This document shows, piece by piece, positions 34,590 to 43,371 of a stretch of DNA of 64,000 nt. The notes under the pieces are model-generated. The model did not search any database. It saw nothing but the letters and a program-made list of their open reading frames with translations, and was not told the origin of the DNA. Position numbers and translations under genes: made by a program. The stretch spans positions 2,790,001 through 2,854,000 of the forward strand of contig NZ_CP033929.1 of assembly GCF_003815915.1 (NCBI RefSeq). The letters are read 5' to 3'. Numbering within the stretch: position 1 is the stretch's first letter; the number at the start of each line of letters is the position of its first letter. The DNA comes from Chryseobacterium indoltheticum. Lineage in GTDB: Bacteria; Bacteroidota; Bacteroidia; Flavobacteriales; Weeksellaceae.

Positions 34590-35264
34590 TTAGTTTCCTC
34601 CGAATTTGAAACCAATACCAATTTGGAAAAAACTGTTTTTTAACGTTTCATTTCCTTCCGGATTCTTAATAAGATTCGAAACCCCTAAGTTATATCTTGC
34701 ATCAAAGAATAATCCGTTTTCTAATGTATATTCAGCGCCAATAAAAGGTGCTAAGTTTAACGTATTAACATCATCTTTTACATCTTCAGTTGTGCTTGTA
34801 GACTCTGAAAATGATTCACCCATAGCAGATCCTGATAATGTTGCACTAGCTTCAACTTTTGCTGAAGTAACGATACCTACATTAAGACCTAATCCGAATG
34901 CTAAACTTTCAGTAGCATAATATTTTGCACTTACAGGAATTTGTACAGTCCCAAATTTCCAATCTGATTTTTGAGTTCCTGTTACCGTTACACCCATTTC
35001 AGTGTAAGATACTGATTCTTCTTGCTTACCTCCGATTGGCGAATATAAAACTTCACCTTGTACAGCAAACCTGTCATTGAATTTATATTCAACCATTGCA
35101 CCAACATAAAAAGTTGATTTTGAATCGAATTTATAAGATTCTCCATCTCCTTCTGCGTTTAACATTGACAATGAATACCCCGCCTTTGGACCAAATTTAA
35201 ATTCTTGCGCATTGACAGCAACTCCCATTACTGCTACAGAAGCAATAAGTAATAATTTTTTCAT
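34590..35264 (-). CDS. Porin-family outer-membrane beta-barrel protein (gene 5 of the array)
   Basis: A 224-aa protein with signal peptide (MKKLLLIASVAVMGVAVNAQ), then the typical porin-family start FKFGPKAGYSLSML. Other landmarks are YVGAMVEYKFNDRFAVQGEVLYSP (about residues 52-75), VQIPVSAKYYATESLAFGLGLNVGI (about 107-131) and the terminal FQIGIGFKFG. This is the beta-barrel domain common in Bacteroidota (outer membrane protein beta-barrel, PF13568-like). Function unknown. Single unit with promoter box and strong terminator. Confidence 0.8.
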   Translation of the reverse strand: MKKLLLIASVAVMGVAVNAQEFKFGPKAGYSLSMLNAEGDGESYKFDSKSTFYVGAMVEYKFNDRFAVQGEVLYSPIGGKQEESVSYTEMGVTVTGTQKSDWKFGTVQIPVSAKYYATESLAFGLGLNVGIVTSAKVEASATLSGSAMGESFSESTSTTEDVKDDVNTLNLAPFIGAEYTLENGLFFDARYNLGVSNLIKNPEGNETLKNSFFQIGIGFKFGGN

Positions 35265-35297
35265 AGTTTAAAGTTTTTTTAACAAATTTTAAGAGCC

Positions 35298-35305
35298 CAA
35301 ATATA
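35298..35305 (-). promoter_or_regulatory. -7 box of barrel gene 5
   Basis: Minus strand reads TAtaTTTG, about 34 bases before the ATG at 35264. Confidence 0.5.
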
Positions 35306-35366
35306 TCACTTTTACTGGAATCACAAAATATTTTTAAACTTTTTTGAAAAATTATGACAAAATGTA

Positions 35367-36323
35367 TTATTCTCTGGTTCTTTTATCTTCTTCGTTATAT
35401 GCCAGAATAATCTTTTTCACCACAGGATGACGTACCACATCTTCTTCTGTTAGATACACAAAACCAATCTCTTTCACATCTTTCAAAATTCGCATCGCTT
35501 CTTTCAGACCTGAATGTTGTTTTGGTGGCAAATCGATCTGCGTAGGATCTCCTGTGATGATAAATTTTGCATTCATCCCCATTCTCGTAAGAAACATTTT
35601 CATTTGAGCATGAGTTGTATTCTGTGCTTCATCCAAAATTACAAAAGCATCATCCAATGTACGGCCTCGCATAAAAGCTAAAGGCGCTACCTCAATTACT
35701 TTTTTCTCCATAAAGCCTTCCAGCTTTTCGTGAGGAATCATATCACGGAGCGCATCATATAAAGGCTGCAAATAAGGATCAAGTTTTTCTTTCAGATCTC
35801 CCGGTAAAAAACCAAGACTTTCTCCCGCTTCTACTGCAGGTCTCGTCAACACGATTCTTTTAACCTCCTTATCTCTTAAAGCTTTCGCTGCCAAAGCAAC
35901 ACTGGTATACGTTTTACCGGTTCCTGCAGGTCCGATTGCAAAGACCATATCTTTTTTCTCGGTTTCTTTAACAAGCTTTTTAAGATTGGTCGTTTTAGCT
36001 TTAATGATTTTTCCGTTAACCCCTTTTACAATGATATCCTGATCAAAGACAAGCTGTTTTTCATTTTCATCTTTTATATTGAGAATATTTTCTACGTCTT
36101 TCAGCCCGATAGAATTGTTTTTAGAAATAAAAGCGACAATATCGTCAAGCTTTTGCTTAAATATATCTAAAGCTTCCTGATTTCCCATCGCAAAGATAAA
36201 ATGATCACGACCTGTAATTTTAATTGTCGGAAAGCTTGATTTTATTAAATTGAAATATTGGTTGTTTACTCCATAAAAGTTTTTTGAATCAATACCTTCT
36301 AAATCATACGTTAATTCAAACAT
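35367..36323 (-). CDS. PhoH-family P-loop ATPase
   Basis: Cytosolic PhoH-like protein of 318 aa. An N-terminal KH-like region (about residues 20-110) is followed by the ATPase domain: Walker A GPAGTGKT (131-138), RPAVEAGESLGFLPGDLKEK (about 161-180) and the Walker B region FVILDEAQNTT (about 227-237). The family is linked to RNA metabolism and helicase-like activity, and in many species sits near ybeY. Here it diverges from a SAM hydrolase-like gene over a 125-base gap. Confidence 0.9.
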   Translation of the reverse strand: MFELTYDLEGIDSKNFYGVNNQYFNLIKSSFPTIKITGRDHFIFAMGNQEALDIFKQKLDDIVAFISKNNSIGLKDVENILNIKDENEKQLVFDQDIIVKGVNGKIIKAKTTNLKKLVKETEKKDMVFAIGPAGTGKTYTSVALAAKALRDKEVKRIVLTRPAVEAGESLGFLPGDLKEKLDPYLQPLYDALRDMIPHEKLEGFMEKKVIEVAPLAFMRGRTLDDAFVILDEAQNTTHAQMKMFLTRMGMNAKFIITGDPTQIDLPPKQHSGLKEAMRILKDVKEIGFVYLTEEDVVRHPVVKKIILAYNEEDKRTRE

Positions 36324-36421
36324 GCAAATATTTTTATATTAGAATTTAAATTTAGAAGTTTTTTTTTAATTTTAAATTAAATTCTTATCCACAATAGCTG
36401 TTTCTTTCTTTTTATTTTAGA

Positions 36422-36429
36422 TAAATTTG
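36422..36429 (+). promoter_or_regulatory. -7 box of the SAM hydrolase-like gene
   Basis: TAaaTTTG, 20 bases before the ATG at 36449. No TTG at the expected -33 distance. Confidence 0.5.
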
Positions 36430-36448
36430 CAGTTCATCTCTTTTATTC

Positions 36449-37276
36449 ATGTCAATTATTACCCTCACTTCAGATTTCGGACGTTTAGATTACAGAGTTT
36501 CGGCTATGAAAGGAAAAATTCTGTCTTTAAATCCTGAGGTAAACAGCGTAGATATTACCCATGATATTCAGGCTTACAACCTTATTCAGACGTCTTATAT
36601 TGTAAGAAATGCTTACAAATATTTCCCAAGCGGAACCATTCATATTGTTTCTGTAGACAGTTTTTTTCATAAATCAAGAAAAAATATTTTATATAAAGCA
36701 GACGGGCATTATTTTCTGGCAGCAGATAACGGGCTTCTAAGTCTGGTTTTTTTTGACATCAAACCTGAAGCGATTTACGAAATCACGCTCAACAACAGAT
36801 TTGATGATGTGGTAAACTTTACTTCTACCGACGTTTTTGTTCCTGTGGCCGTACATTTGGCCAATGGCGGGCTTCCGGAGGTAATCGGCAGAAAGATAGA
36901 ATCTGCAAAACAGCTTTTGTTCCCAAAACCGGTTTACAATGAGCCTGAAAAAATGATCATTGGCGAGGTGATGTATATTGATAATTTCGGAAATATAATA
37001 TCAAATATTAATAAAGATTTTTTTGAAACTTTAGCTAAAGGTTTTGAAAGTTTTACCATCAAATTCAGGAACTTAAGTCTTTCAAAAATATATTCCAGCC
37101 ATACCGAATTGGTAGTAGACTGGGAAAGAGAAACCGAGTATCATGGGCAATCTGCAGCCATCTTTAACGACAGTGATCAACTTGAATTAACCATCTACAA
37201 AGGCAGCAAAAAAAATGGTGCAAAAACGCTTTTCGGGCTTAATGTGGGAGAAAATATTTACATAGAATTTTTCTAA
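36449..37276 (+). CDS. SAM hydrolase / SAM hydroxide adenosyltransferase family protein
   Basis: A 275-aa protein of the former DUF62 family, whose characterised members hydrolyse S-adenosylmethionine to adenosine and methionine. The N-terminus MSIITLTSDFGRLDYRVSAMKG is diagnostic, with the active-site Asp in SDFG (D9); VDITHDIQAYNLIQTSYI follows near 33-50, and the C-terminal beta domain carries IDNFGNIISNI near 179. Single gene with its own promoter. Confidence 0.88.
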   Translation: MSIITLTSDFGRLDYRVSAMKGKILSLNPEVNSVDITHDIQAYNLIQTSYIVRNAYKYFPSGTIHIVSVDSFFHKSRKNILYKADGHYFLAADNGLLSLVFFDIKPEAIYEITLNNRFDDVVNFTSTDVFVPVAVHLANGGLPEVIGRKIESAKQLLFPKPVYNEPEKMIIGEVMYIDNFGNIISNINKDFFETLAKGFESFTIKFRNLSLSKIYSSHTELVVDWERETEYHGQSAAIFNDSDQLELTIYKGSKKNGAKTLFGLNVGENIYIEFF

Positions 37277-37311
37277 AATTATCTATTTCATAAAAAAACC
37301 GATTTTTTTTA

Positions 37312-37319
37312 TATATTTG
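37312..37319 (+). promoter_or_regulatory. -7 box of the lipoyl E2 gene
   Basis: TAtaTTTG, 21 bases before the ATG at 37340. Confidence 0.55.
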
Positions 37320-37339
37320 TCAAAATCTAAAATTTAAAA

Positions 37340-38659
37340 ATGGCAGAATACAAATTATTGCTTCCTTCCATGGGTGAAGGCGTGATGGAAGCTACAGTTA
37401 TCACTTGGTTATTCAATGAAGGCGACCAGGTAAAGGAAGATGATTCGGTAGTAGAAATTGCAACAGATAAGGTAGATTCAGACGTTCCGACACCAGTTTC
37501 GGGGAAAATTGTAAAAATCCTAAAACAAAAAGACGAAGTTGCAAAAGTAGGTGAAGCCATCGCTATTTTAGAAATTGAAGGAGAAGGCGGAAACACAGCT
37601 TCTGAAGAAGTAAAAACTGAAACTACAACTCCCGACGCAGCAACCATTCAAGCAATTGAAGAGCCTTTAAGCGCAACGGCGACTTCTCACGTAGAATTTT
37701 CGGGAGATCTTTATTTATCTCCACTTGTAAAATCTATTGCACAACAAGAAAACATTTCTGAATCTGAACTAAAAACCATCAAAGGAAGCGGTTTAGAAGG
37801 TAGAATTACCAAAGAAGATATTTTAGCGCACGTTGCCAACAGAGGAAACCAGCCTCAACAGGCAGTTCCGCAACAAGCTGCTCCTGCTCAGACGACAGCT
37901 ACTCCACCAGCAGTAACTTCAGCGCCGGCAACTACAATAAGTACAGCTGCAGGTGACGAAATCATTCCTATGGACAGAATGAGAAAAATCATTGCTGAAA
38001 ACATGGTGAAGGCAAAACATATTGCTCCACATGTTACATCTTTCATCGAAACAGACGTTACCAACGTTGTAAAATGGAGAGCTAAAAACAAAGATATGTT
38101 CGAAAAACGTGAAGGTGAAAAATTGACTTTCATGCCTATTTTCGTAAAAGCAATTGTAAAAGCAATTCAGGATTTCCCTATGATCAATGTTTCTATCAAT
38201 GGTGATAACATCATCAAGAAGAAAAATATCAACATCGGTATGGCAACTGCTTTACCAGACGGAAATCTTATCGTTCCTGTAATTAAAAATGCCGATCAGT
38301 TATCACTTTCAGGGTTGGCAAAAGCGATCAACGATTTGGCGTACAGAGCAAGAAACAAAAAATTAAGACCTGAAGATACTCAGGGCGCAACATATACTAT
38401 TTCTAACGTAGGAAGCTTCGGAAACTTAATGGGAACTCCTATTATTCCTCAGCCTCAGGTTGCTATCATGGCAATCGGAGCTATCGTTAAAAAACCGGCT
38501 GTTCTTGAAACTAAAGATGGTGATGTAATCGCTATTCGTCAGTTGATGTTCATGTCTCATTCTTACGATCACAGAGTGGTAGACGGTTCTCTAGGCGGAA
38601 TGATGTTGAAACATGTTCATGATTACCTTCAAAACTGGGATTTGAACACTGAGATATAA
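37340..38659 (+). CDS. Dihydrolipoamide acyltransferase E2 component of a 2-oxo acid dehydrogenase
   Basis: The core acyltransferase of a 2-oxo acid dehydrogenase complex. A single lipoyl domain (residues 2-76; lipoyl lysine K44 in ATDKVDSD) is followed by a flexible Ala/Pro/Thr linker, an E1/E3-binding domain (about 126-166), a second Pro/Ala linker and the catalytic domain (about 207-437) with the active-site motif SYDHRVVDG (H411, D415). A single lipoyl domain and 439 aa favour a branched-chain (BCKDH) E2 over a pyruvate E2. No E1 or E3 gene is adjacent, so the complex is assembled from genes elsewhere. Confidence 0.85.
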   Translation: MAEYKLLLPSMGEGVMEATVITWLFNEGDQVKEDDSVVEIATDKVDSDVPTPVSGKIVKILKQKDEVAKVGEAIAILEIEGEGGNTASEEVKTETTTPDAATIQAIEEPLSATATSHVEFSGDLYLSPLVKSIAQQENISESELKTIKGSGLEGRITKEDILAHVANRGNQPQQAVPQQAAPAQTTATPPAVTSAPATTISTAAGDEIIPMDRMRKIIAENMVKAKHIAPHVTSFIETDVTNVVKWRAKNKDMFEKREGEKLTFMPIFVKAIVKAIQDFPMINVSINGDNIIKKKNINIGMATALPDGNLIVPVIKNADQLSLSGLAKAINDLAYRARNKKLRPEDTQGATYTISNVGSFGNLMGTPIIPQPQVAIMAIGAIVKKPAVLETKDGDVIAIRQLMFMSHSYDHRVVDGSLGGMMLKHVHDYLQNWDLNTEI

Positions 38660-38703
38660 GTAATAAATAATTGGTAATAAGTAATTTTCACCAATCAAAG
38701 TAT

Positions 38704-38732
38704 AAACCTTCGATTTTTTTCGGAGGTTTTTT
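38704..38732 (+). terminator. Terminator after the lipoyl E2 gene
   Basis: Nine-bp stem with one T-G pair (38704-38712 with 38721-38729) followed by a T run, 44 bases after the E2 stop codon. The 38660-38700 stretch before it has short repeated TAATAA/GTAATAAGTAA words. Confidence 0.75.
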
Positions 38733-38870
38733 TGTGTCTTTTCATTAATTATTATATCTATCTGAAGCTTTTAAATTAAATTCAAAAACTTCAGAAATCT
38801 ACTTATTATGAATTTCAAAATTTAGCAATCAGAATTGGTTATAAAATTTTCATATTCGTAAAAATTAGTT

Positions 38871-38878
38871 TAGATTTG
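38871..38878 (+). promoter_or_regulatory. -7 box directly before the ClC gene
   Basis: TAgaTTTG ends four bases before the ATG at 38883, which implies a leaderless transcript. Confidence 0.6.
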
Positions 38879-38882
38879 AGAC

Positions 38883-40232
38883 ATGCGTAGAATATTGGTC
38901 TACATCCGAAAAGGTCTTAAAAAATCTTTCGATAACATCCGAAACGAACAGCTGAAACATAATTTGCTTCAGGCAATTCCTTTTTGGATAGGCTCGGTGA
39001 TTACTGGTTTTTTTGCGGTCATGTATGCTAAAATATTTGCTTGGGGAGAAAATCTGCTTCATTTCATTTTAGAATGGCACGACTGGATGATTTTTATTAT
39101 CGCTCCCATCGGATTTGTCTTATCCTGGTGGCTGGTGAAAGAATTTGCGCCCAATGCCAAAGGAAGCGGAATTCCACAGGTAATGGCCGCTGTAGAGTTG
39201 GCAAATCCTAAAGAACACACAAAAATCAGAAGTCTTTTAAGTATAAAAATCATTGTATTTAAAATCATTTCTTCCGTTGTTTTGGTAATTGGAGGCGGAG
39301 CTGTTGGTCGTGAAGGACCTACGATTCAGATTGCTGGCTCTATTTTCAGAAAAGTGAATGAATATCTTCCGGAATGGTGGCCAAAAATATCTAAAAAAAA
39401 CATGATTATGACCGGTGCTGCAGCCGGATTGGCAGCTGCATTCAACACGCCTCTTGGTGGAATCGTGTTTGCAGTTGAAGAATTATCAAAAACACACATC
39501 AATTACTTTAAAACAGCGCTTTTTACGGCAGTTATCATCGCAGGTTTAACCGCGCAGACTTTAGCAGGTTCTTATTTATATTTAGGCTATCCTAAAACTA
39601 ATGATGTTTCACTGATGGTGATGTTTCCTATTATTTTGGTTGCAGGCGTTGCAGGAATTTTGGCGAGCCAGCTTTCAGTAACTATGCTTAAGATAAATGA
39701 TTGGAAAAAAAGAAAACTGAAAAACGACAGAGCCAATGTATTATTTCTTGTAGGATGTGCTTTAGTCATTGCTTTCATTTCATTTTTTATAAGCCGAGAA
39801 GTTTTAGGTTCAGGAAAAGAAATTATGGAACGTGTTCTGTTCACCAGCGACAAACATGAAGATTGGTACGTTCCTTTGTTAAGAATGCTTGGCCCTGCCC
39901 TATCTTTTACTTCCGGAGGCGCAGGCGGAATCTTTGCCCCGGCTTTAACGGCGGGTGCAAGTATTGGCTCTGTAATTTCGGGTATAATCCATTTAACTCC
40001 TAATGAAACCAACGTTGTAATTCTGGCCGGAATGGTTGCGTTTCTTACCGGAATAACGAGAGCTCCCTTTACCTCTGCCATTATTGTTTTAGAAATGACC
40101 GACAGGCATTCTTTGATCTTCCATTTAATGTTGGCTGGAATGGTTTCTTCATTATTTTCAATATTAGTAAGCAGACATTCTTTATATGATGTCTTGAAGA
40201 TGAACTTCTTAGCAGAAATTAGGAAAGATTAA
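38883..40232 (+). CDS. ClC-type chloride/proton antiporter
   Basis: Polytopic inner-membrane ClC protein of 449 aa. The three chloride-pore motifs are GSGIP (94-98), GREGP (142-146, with the gating glutamate E144) and GIFAP (about 357-361). A glutamate pair AVEEL (E199-E200) lies at the place of the internal proton glutamate of bacterial antiporters, so H+-coupled exchange is more likely than a channel. No CBS domains follow. It probably helps acid resistance or ion homeostasis. Single gene; the transcript is probably leaderless. Confidence 0.88.
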   Translation: MRRILVYIRKGLKKSFDNIRNEQLKHNLLQAIPFWIGSVITGFFAVMYAKIFAWGENLLHFILEWHDWMIFIIAPIGFVLSWWLVKEFAPNAKGSGIPQVMAAVELANPKEHTKIRSLLSIKIIVFKIISSVVLVIGGGAVGREGPTIQIAGSIFRKVNEYLPEWWPKISKKNMIMTGAAAGLAAAFNTPLGGIVFAVEELSKTHINYFKTALFTAVIIAGLTAQTLAGSYLYLGYPKTNDVSLMVMFPIILVAGVAGILASQLSVTMLKINDWKKRKLKNDRANVLFLVGCALVIAFISFFISREVLGSGKEIMERVLFTSDKHEDWYVPLLRMLGPALSFTSGGAGGIFAPALTAGASIGSVISGIIHLTPNETNVVILAGMVAFLTGITRAPFTSAIIVLEMTDRHSLIFHLMLAGMVSSLFSILVSRHSLYDVLKMNFLAEIRKD

Positions 40233-40324
40233 AATTTTCTTAAAAATATACCACAAATATCACTTATATTAGAATTGTATTCAATTTTTTATTAACTTGG
40301 GAAAGAATACAAAAACTAATTATT

Positions 40325-41656
40325 ATGAAAAGACAATTACTCAATGTAATGCTGTTAGGGTTTCCCGTATTTGGTTTCAGCCAGATATTTCTGGAAAACT
40401 TTGATGGAAATGGTCAGGGAATAGCAGCCTGGACTGTACTAAATGTAGATGGATTAACACCTGCAACCTCTGTAAATTTTATAACTAATGGATGGAACCG
40501 CATCGACAGAGATGGAGCTAACGGAAGTTTTGGAGGCCCTGCCGGAAATTACGCAGCAATGAGTACCTCATGGTATACACCAGCCGGAACTTCAAATGAC
40601 TGGCTAATCTCACCAACAATTCCTGTTTCCGGAGCTTCACCTACTTTATACTGGGATGCAAAAGCGCAGGATGCAGATTATCCCGACGGCTACAAAGTAA
40701 TGCTTGCTCCAAATGCAGGCAACACAGTTGCAGATTTCACAGTCGAACTTTACAGTACCACCGGTGAAAACAGTAACTGGACAAGCCGGGCAGCAAGCTT
40801 AACTCCTTACATAGGCCAAAACGTTAGATTTGCTTTTGTAAATAATAGCACAGATAAATTTATGCTGATGGTCGACAACATTAAAGTAGATTTTACCTAT
40901 GTGGCACCACCGCTTTCTTATTGTGGCCCTCTTTCTTTTCAAGACAGTTTATTTGGTGAAGATGGCGATGAGCCAATAACACTGGTAAATTTTGCAGGAA
41001 TTAATAACACAACTGCTGCCACTGCCTATACAGGAAACAGTCATGAATTTTTTCTTTCCCAAACAGCTAATGTTACATCCGGCCAGTCGTATGACATTAC
41101 TTTAAAAGGGAATACCGGCGGAAACTATGCGAGTAACTTTGCAGTTTTTATTGATTGGAATCAAAACGGAAATCTCAATGATCCTGGAGAAGTTTATGCC
41201 GTAACACAAACTATTACCAACTCTACTGGTACAGATGCTCTTCAGGCTGTACACACTATTACGGTGCCTACAACAGCTCTATCGGGCAATACAAGAATGA
41301 GAGTTAAGAAAATCTATGGAACTACAGATCTTACCGATCCTTGTGAAGGCTCAGATTACGGACAGGCAGAAGATTACACTGTAAACGTTACTTCATCTCT
41401 ATCTGTAAATGATGTTGCTAAAAAAGATTCAAATCTAAAAATATATCCTAATCCTGTTTCTGATATTTTGAATATTGACTCAGCATCAAAAATAAAATCA
41501 GTAAAAATATATGATCTGAGTGGCAAAAATGTGTTAACTGAAGTAGTAAATACAAACAAACCAATGCTTAATGTTTCCAGCTTAATCCCCGGAACATATG
41601 TAATAACTGCAGAATCAGAAACCGGTTTGCAGTCTGCAAAAATAATCAAGAAATAA
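40325..41656 (+). CDS. Secreted T9SS protein with choice-of-anchor J and GEVED-like domains
   Basis: A 443-aa protein exported by the type IX system. Signal peptide MKRQLLNVMLLGFPVFGFSQ; a choice-of-anchor J-type jelly roll (about residues 21-192, MSTSWYTPAGTSNDWLISP); a GEVED-type domain (about 240-355, FAVFIDWNQNGNLNDPGEVY and RMRVKK); and the C-terminal sorting tail from LKIYPNPVSDILNI to IIKK. The first domain is paralogous to that of the T9SS protein at 14072. Likely a cell-surface or released adhesin; ligand unknown. Confidence 0.85.
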   Translation: MKRQLLNVMLLGFPVFGFSQIFLENFDGNGQGIAAWTVLNVDGLTPATSVNFITNGWNRIDRDGANGSFGGPAGNYAAMSTSWYTPAGTSNDWLISPTIPVSGASPTLYWDAKAQDADYPDGYKVMLAPNAGNTVADFTVELYSTTGENSNWTSRAASLTPYIGQNVRFAFVNNSTDKFMLMVDNIKVDFTYVAPPLSYCGPLSFQDSLFGEDGDEPITLVNFAGINNTTAATAYTGNSHEFFLSQTANVTSGQSYDITLKGNTGGNYASNFAVFIDWNQNGNLNDPGEVYAVTQTITNSTGTDALQAVHTITVPTTALSGNTRMRVKKIYGTTDLTDPCEGSDYGQAEDYTVNVTSSLSVNDVAKKDSNLKIYPNPVSDILNIDSASKIKSVKIYDLSGKNVLTEVVNTNKPMLNVSSLIPGTYVITAESETGLQSAKIIKK

Positions 41657-41678
41657 TTACTTTATTCTAAGATGAATT

Positions 41679-41706
41679 AAAAAGACCTGTTTTTACGGGT
41701 CTTTTT
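41679..41706 (+). terminator. Terminator after the T9SS gene
   Basis: An 11-bp stem with one T-G pair (41679-41689 with 41696-41706), six-base loop, T run, 22 bases after the stop codon. Confidence 0.8.
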
Positions 41707-41731
41707 AGTTTTATAAATAATCCGCTGCATA

Positions 41732-41762
41732 TTGCATATTACAAATAGATTTCATATTTTTG
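41732..41762 (+). promoter_or_regulatory. Promoter of the rpsF-rpsR(-rplI) unit
   Basis: TTG (41732-41734), a 20-base spacer and TAttTTTG (41755-41762): a full match to the Bacteroidota consensus with ideal spacing. The leader to the rpsF ATG is about 30 bases. Confidence 0.75.
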
Positions 41763-41796
41763 CACCTCGAAATAATTAACAAATTCATTTAACATT

Positions 41797-42138
41797 ATGA
41801 ACAATTACGAAACTGTTTTCATTTTAACTCCCGTTCTATCTGAAGCTCAGGTGGAGGAAGCAGTGAACAAGTATGTAGATCTTTTGAAAGAAAAGAACTG
41901 TGAGATTGTCACTAGAGAAAATTGGGGATTAAAAAAATTAGCTTATCCTATTCAACTTAAAAAGAATGGATTCTACACTTTAATCGAGTTTAAAGGTGAA
42001 GGAACTGTAGTTGCTGACTTAGAATTGGCATTCAAACGTGACGAAAGAGTAATTCGTTACCTTACTACAAAACTAGACAAGCACGCTATCGAGTACGCTG
42101 TAACTAGAAGAACTAAACTTAAAGCTTCAAGAGCTTAA
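41797..42138 (+). CDS. rpsF: 30S ribosomal protein S6
   Basis: Small-subunit ribosomal protein that pairs with S18 at the platform. The 113-aa protein starts [20 protein letters not shown] and carries the typical [19 protein letters not shown] and [13 protein letters not shown] segments. It is the first gene of the S6-S18-L9 group; the ssb gene often found between rpsF and rpsR in other phyla is absent, as is normal in Bacteroidota. Confidence 0.97.
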   Translation: MNNYETVFILTPVLSEAQVEEAVNKYVDLLKEKNCEIVTRENWGLKKLAYPIQLKKNGFYTLIEFKGEGTVVADLELAFKRDERVIRYLTTKLDKHAIEYAVTRRTKLKASRA

Positions 42139-42173
42139 TTATTTATTAACCCAAAATTTAAAAAAGACAAGAC

Positions 42174-42476
42174 ATGGCAATAGATGATATGGCTAAACAA
42201 GCCTCAGCTGGAGGAGAATCTGAAGTAAAATTCCTTACACCACTTGATATCAATACTAAAACTGATAAAAAGTACTGTAGATTCAAAAAATTCGGAATCA
42301 AGCACGTTGATTACAAAGACGCTGATTTCTTATTACAATTCGTAAACGAGCAAGGTAAAATTTTACCTAGAAGATACACTGGAACTTCTTTGAAATACCA
42401 AAGAAAAGTTTCTTCGGCTATCAAAAGAGCAAGACACCTTGCTATGATGCCTTACGTAGCTGACTTATTGAAATAA
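42174..42476 (+). CDS. rpsR: 30S ribosomal protein S18
   Basis: A 100-aa ribosomal protein with a non-conserved N-terminal tail (about residues 1-30), then the S18 core [52 protein letters not shown] (positions about 62-93). It binds S6 and 16S rRNA. It follows rpsF by 35 bases and is followed by a hairpin that may end part of the transcripts before rplI. Confidence 0.97.
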   Translation: MAIDDMAKQASAGGESEVKFLTPLDINTKTDKKYCRFKKFGIKHVDYKDADFLLQFVNEQGKILPRRYTGTSLKYQRKVSSAIKRARHLAMMPYVADLLK

Positions 42477-42495
42477 GCTAAAAAGAAACAAGAGA

Positions 42496-42530
42496 AAAGA
42501 GAAAAGATTTTGATCTTTTTCTCTTTTTTT
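42496..42530 (+). terminator. Hairpin with T run between rpsR and rplI
   Basis: A 12-bp stem with a single bulge (about 42497-42508 with 42513-42525), loop TTTG, then T run, 20 bases after the rpsR stop. It would terminate or attenuate before rplI, so the S6-S18 to L9 ratio may be adjusted here. The next 110 bases carry further AAGAAAAG / CTTTTCTTC-type complementary words. Confidence 0.55.
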
Positions 42531-42657
42531 AAGTTGCTGAATAAATAATTTAATTCTAACGATTTTTAGATTGAAGAAAAGAAATAATTTTTAAGACATT
42601 GGTCTTTCTTCTTTTTTCTTTGTTCTTTTCTCTAAAACTAAAAAACGGACAACAACA

Positions 42658-43179
42658 ATGAACATTATTCTTAAAAAAGACGTAGAAAACTTAGGTCTTG
42701 AATTCGACACAGTAAATGTAAAGCCAGGTTATGCAAGAAACTTCTTATTACCTCAAGGTTTTGCTCTTTTAGCTACTCCTAAAAACATTGCAGCTCTTGA
42801 AGCTACTTTGGAAGCTAGAAAAGAAGAAGAAGCTAAATTAATCGCTACAGCAAACGGTGTAGTAGATCAATTGAAGAAAACTTCTATTACTATCCCTGCA
42901 AAAGTAGGTTCTGGTGATAAATTATTCGGATCTATCAACAATGCAGATCTTTCTGCTGCTCTTGCTAAAGCTGGAGTTACTGTTGATAAGAAGTATATCA
43001 AAATTCCTGGAAACACGATCAAGAGAACTGGTAAAGTAACTGCAAACATCAGATTACACAGAAATGTTGAGTACAACTTTGAATTCGACATCGTATCTGA
43101 CGCACCGGTAGAAGCTCCAAAACCAGCTGCTCCGAAGCCAGTAGCTAAAGTAGAAGAAACTCCTTCTGAAGAAGCATAA
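42658..43179 (+). CDS. rplI: 50S ribosomal protein L9 with C-terminal extension
   Basis: Large-subunit protein that binds 23S rRNA at the base of the L1 stalk. Residues 1-50 (MNIILKKDVENLGLEFDTVNVKPGYARNFLLPQG, quoted by position 1-34) form the RNA-binding domain, and a connecting helix leads to the C-terminal domain that ends near residue 147. A further 25 residues, rich in Pro, Ala, Lys and Glu (APKPAAPKPVAKVEETPSEE), form a tail not seen in the usual ~149-aa protein. A strong terminator follows. Confidence 0.96.
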   Translation: MNIILKKDVENLGLEFDTVNVKPGYARNFLLPQGFALLATPKNIAALEATLEARKEEEAKLIATANGVVDQLKKTSITIPAKVGSGDKLFGSINNADLSAALAKAGVTVDKKYIKIPGNTIKRTGKVTANIRLHRNVEYNFEFDIVSDAPVEAPKPAAPKPVAKVEETPSEEA

Positions 43180-43207
43180 GAATTCAAGAGATTTTTCTCT
43201 AAAATAT

Positions 43208-43236
43208 AAACCACTTCGTTTGAAGTGGTTTTTTTG
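43208..43236 (+). terminator. Terminator after rplI
   Basis: A 10-bp perfect stem AAACCACTTC (43208-43217) with GAAGTGGTTT (43222-43231), four-base loop, T run, 28 bases after the rplI stop codon. Confidence 0.85.
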
Positions 43237-43289
43237 TTTTTATTATATTTTTTAGAAGTTATTTCCCGCTATTCACTCATACTCCTCAC

Positions 43290-43336
43290 GCCACCCACTC
43301 TCCCACACCAAAACTCTCAAACTTCCCCACTCCCTG
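43290..43336. repeat. Degenerate CTCCCAC/ACTCTC word repeat left of the IS110 element
   Basis: C-rich words (CACCCACTCTCCCACACC, AAACTCTCAAAC, CCCCACTCC) of the same type as 44870-44930 and, inverted, 48255-48303. Its strand bias (almost no G) is unusual for this genome. Confidence 0.4.
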
Positions 43337-43367
43337 TTGCGGGGTAACCGTTTCTATGGTAAGTTTG
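43337..43367 (+). promoter_or_regulatory. Promoter at the left end of the IS110 element
   Basis: TTG (43337-43339), exactly 20 bases, then TAagTTTG (43360-43367). The -7 box is inside the element, the -33 TTG is in flanking DNA. It would start transcription near 43372, just before the predicted bridge RNA. A second TTG (44573-44575) near the right end would be exactly 20 bases from the same box if the element's ends were joined. Confidence 0.65.
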
Positions 43368-43371
43368 CATT

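Noticed and set aside
39587..40081. A 164-codon open frame antisense to the ClC gene
   Set aside because: It mirrors the codon bias of the overlapping ClC gene on the other strand and shows no domain or promoter of its own.
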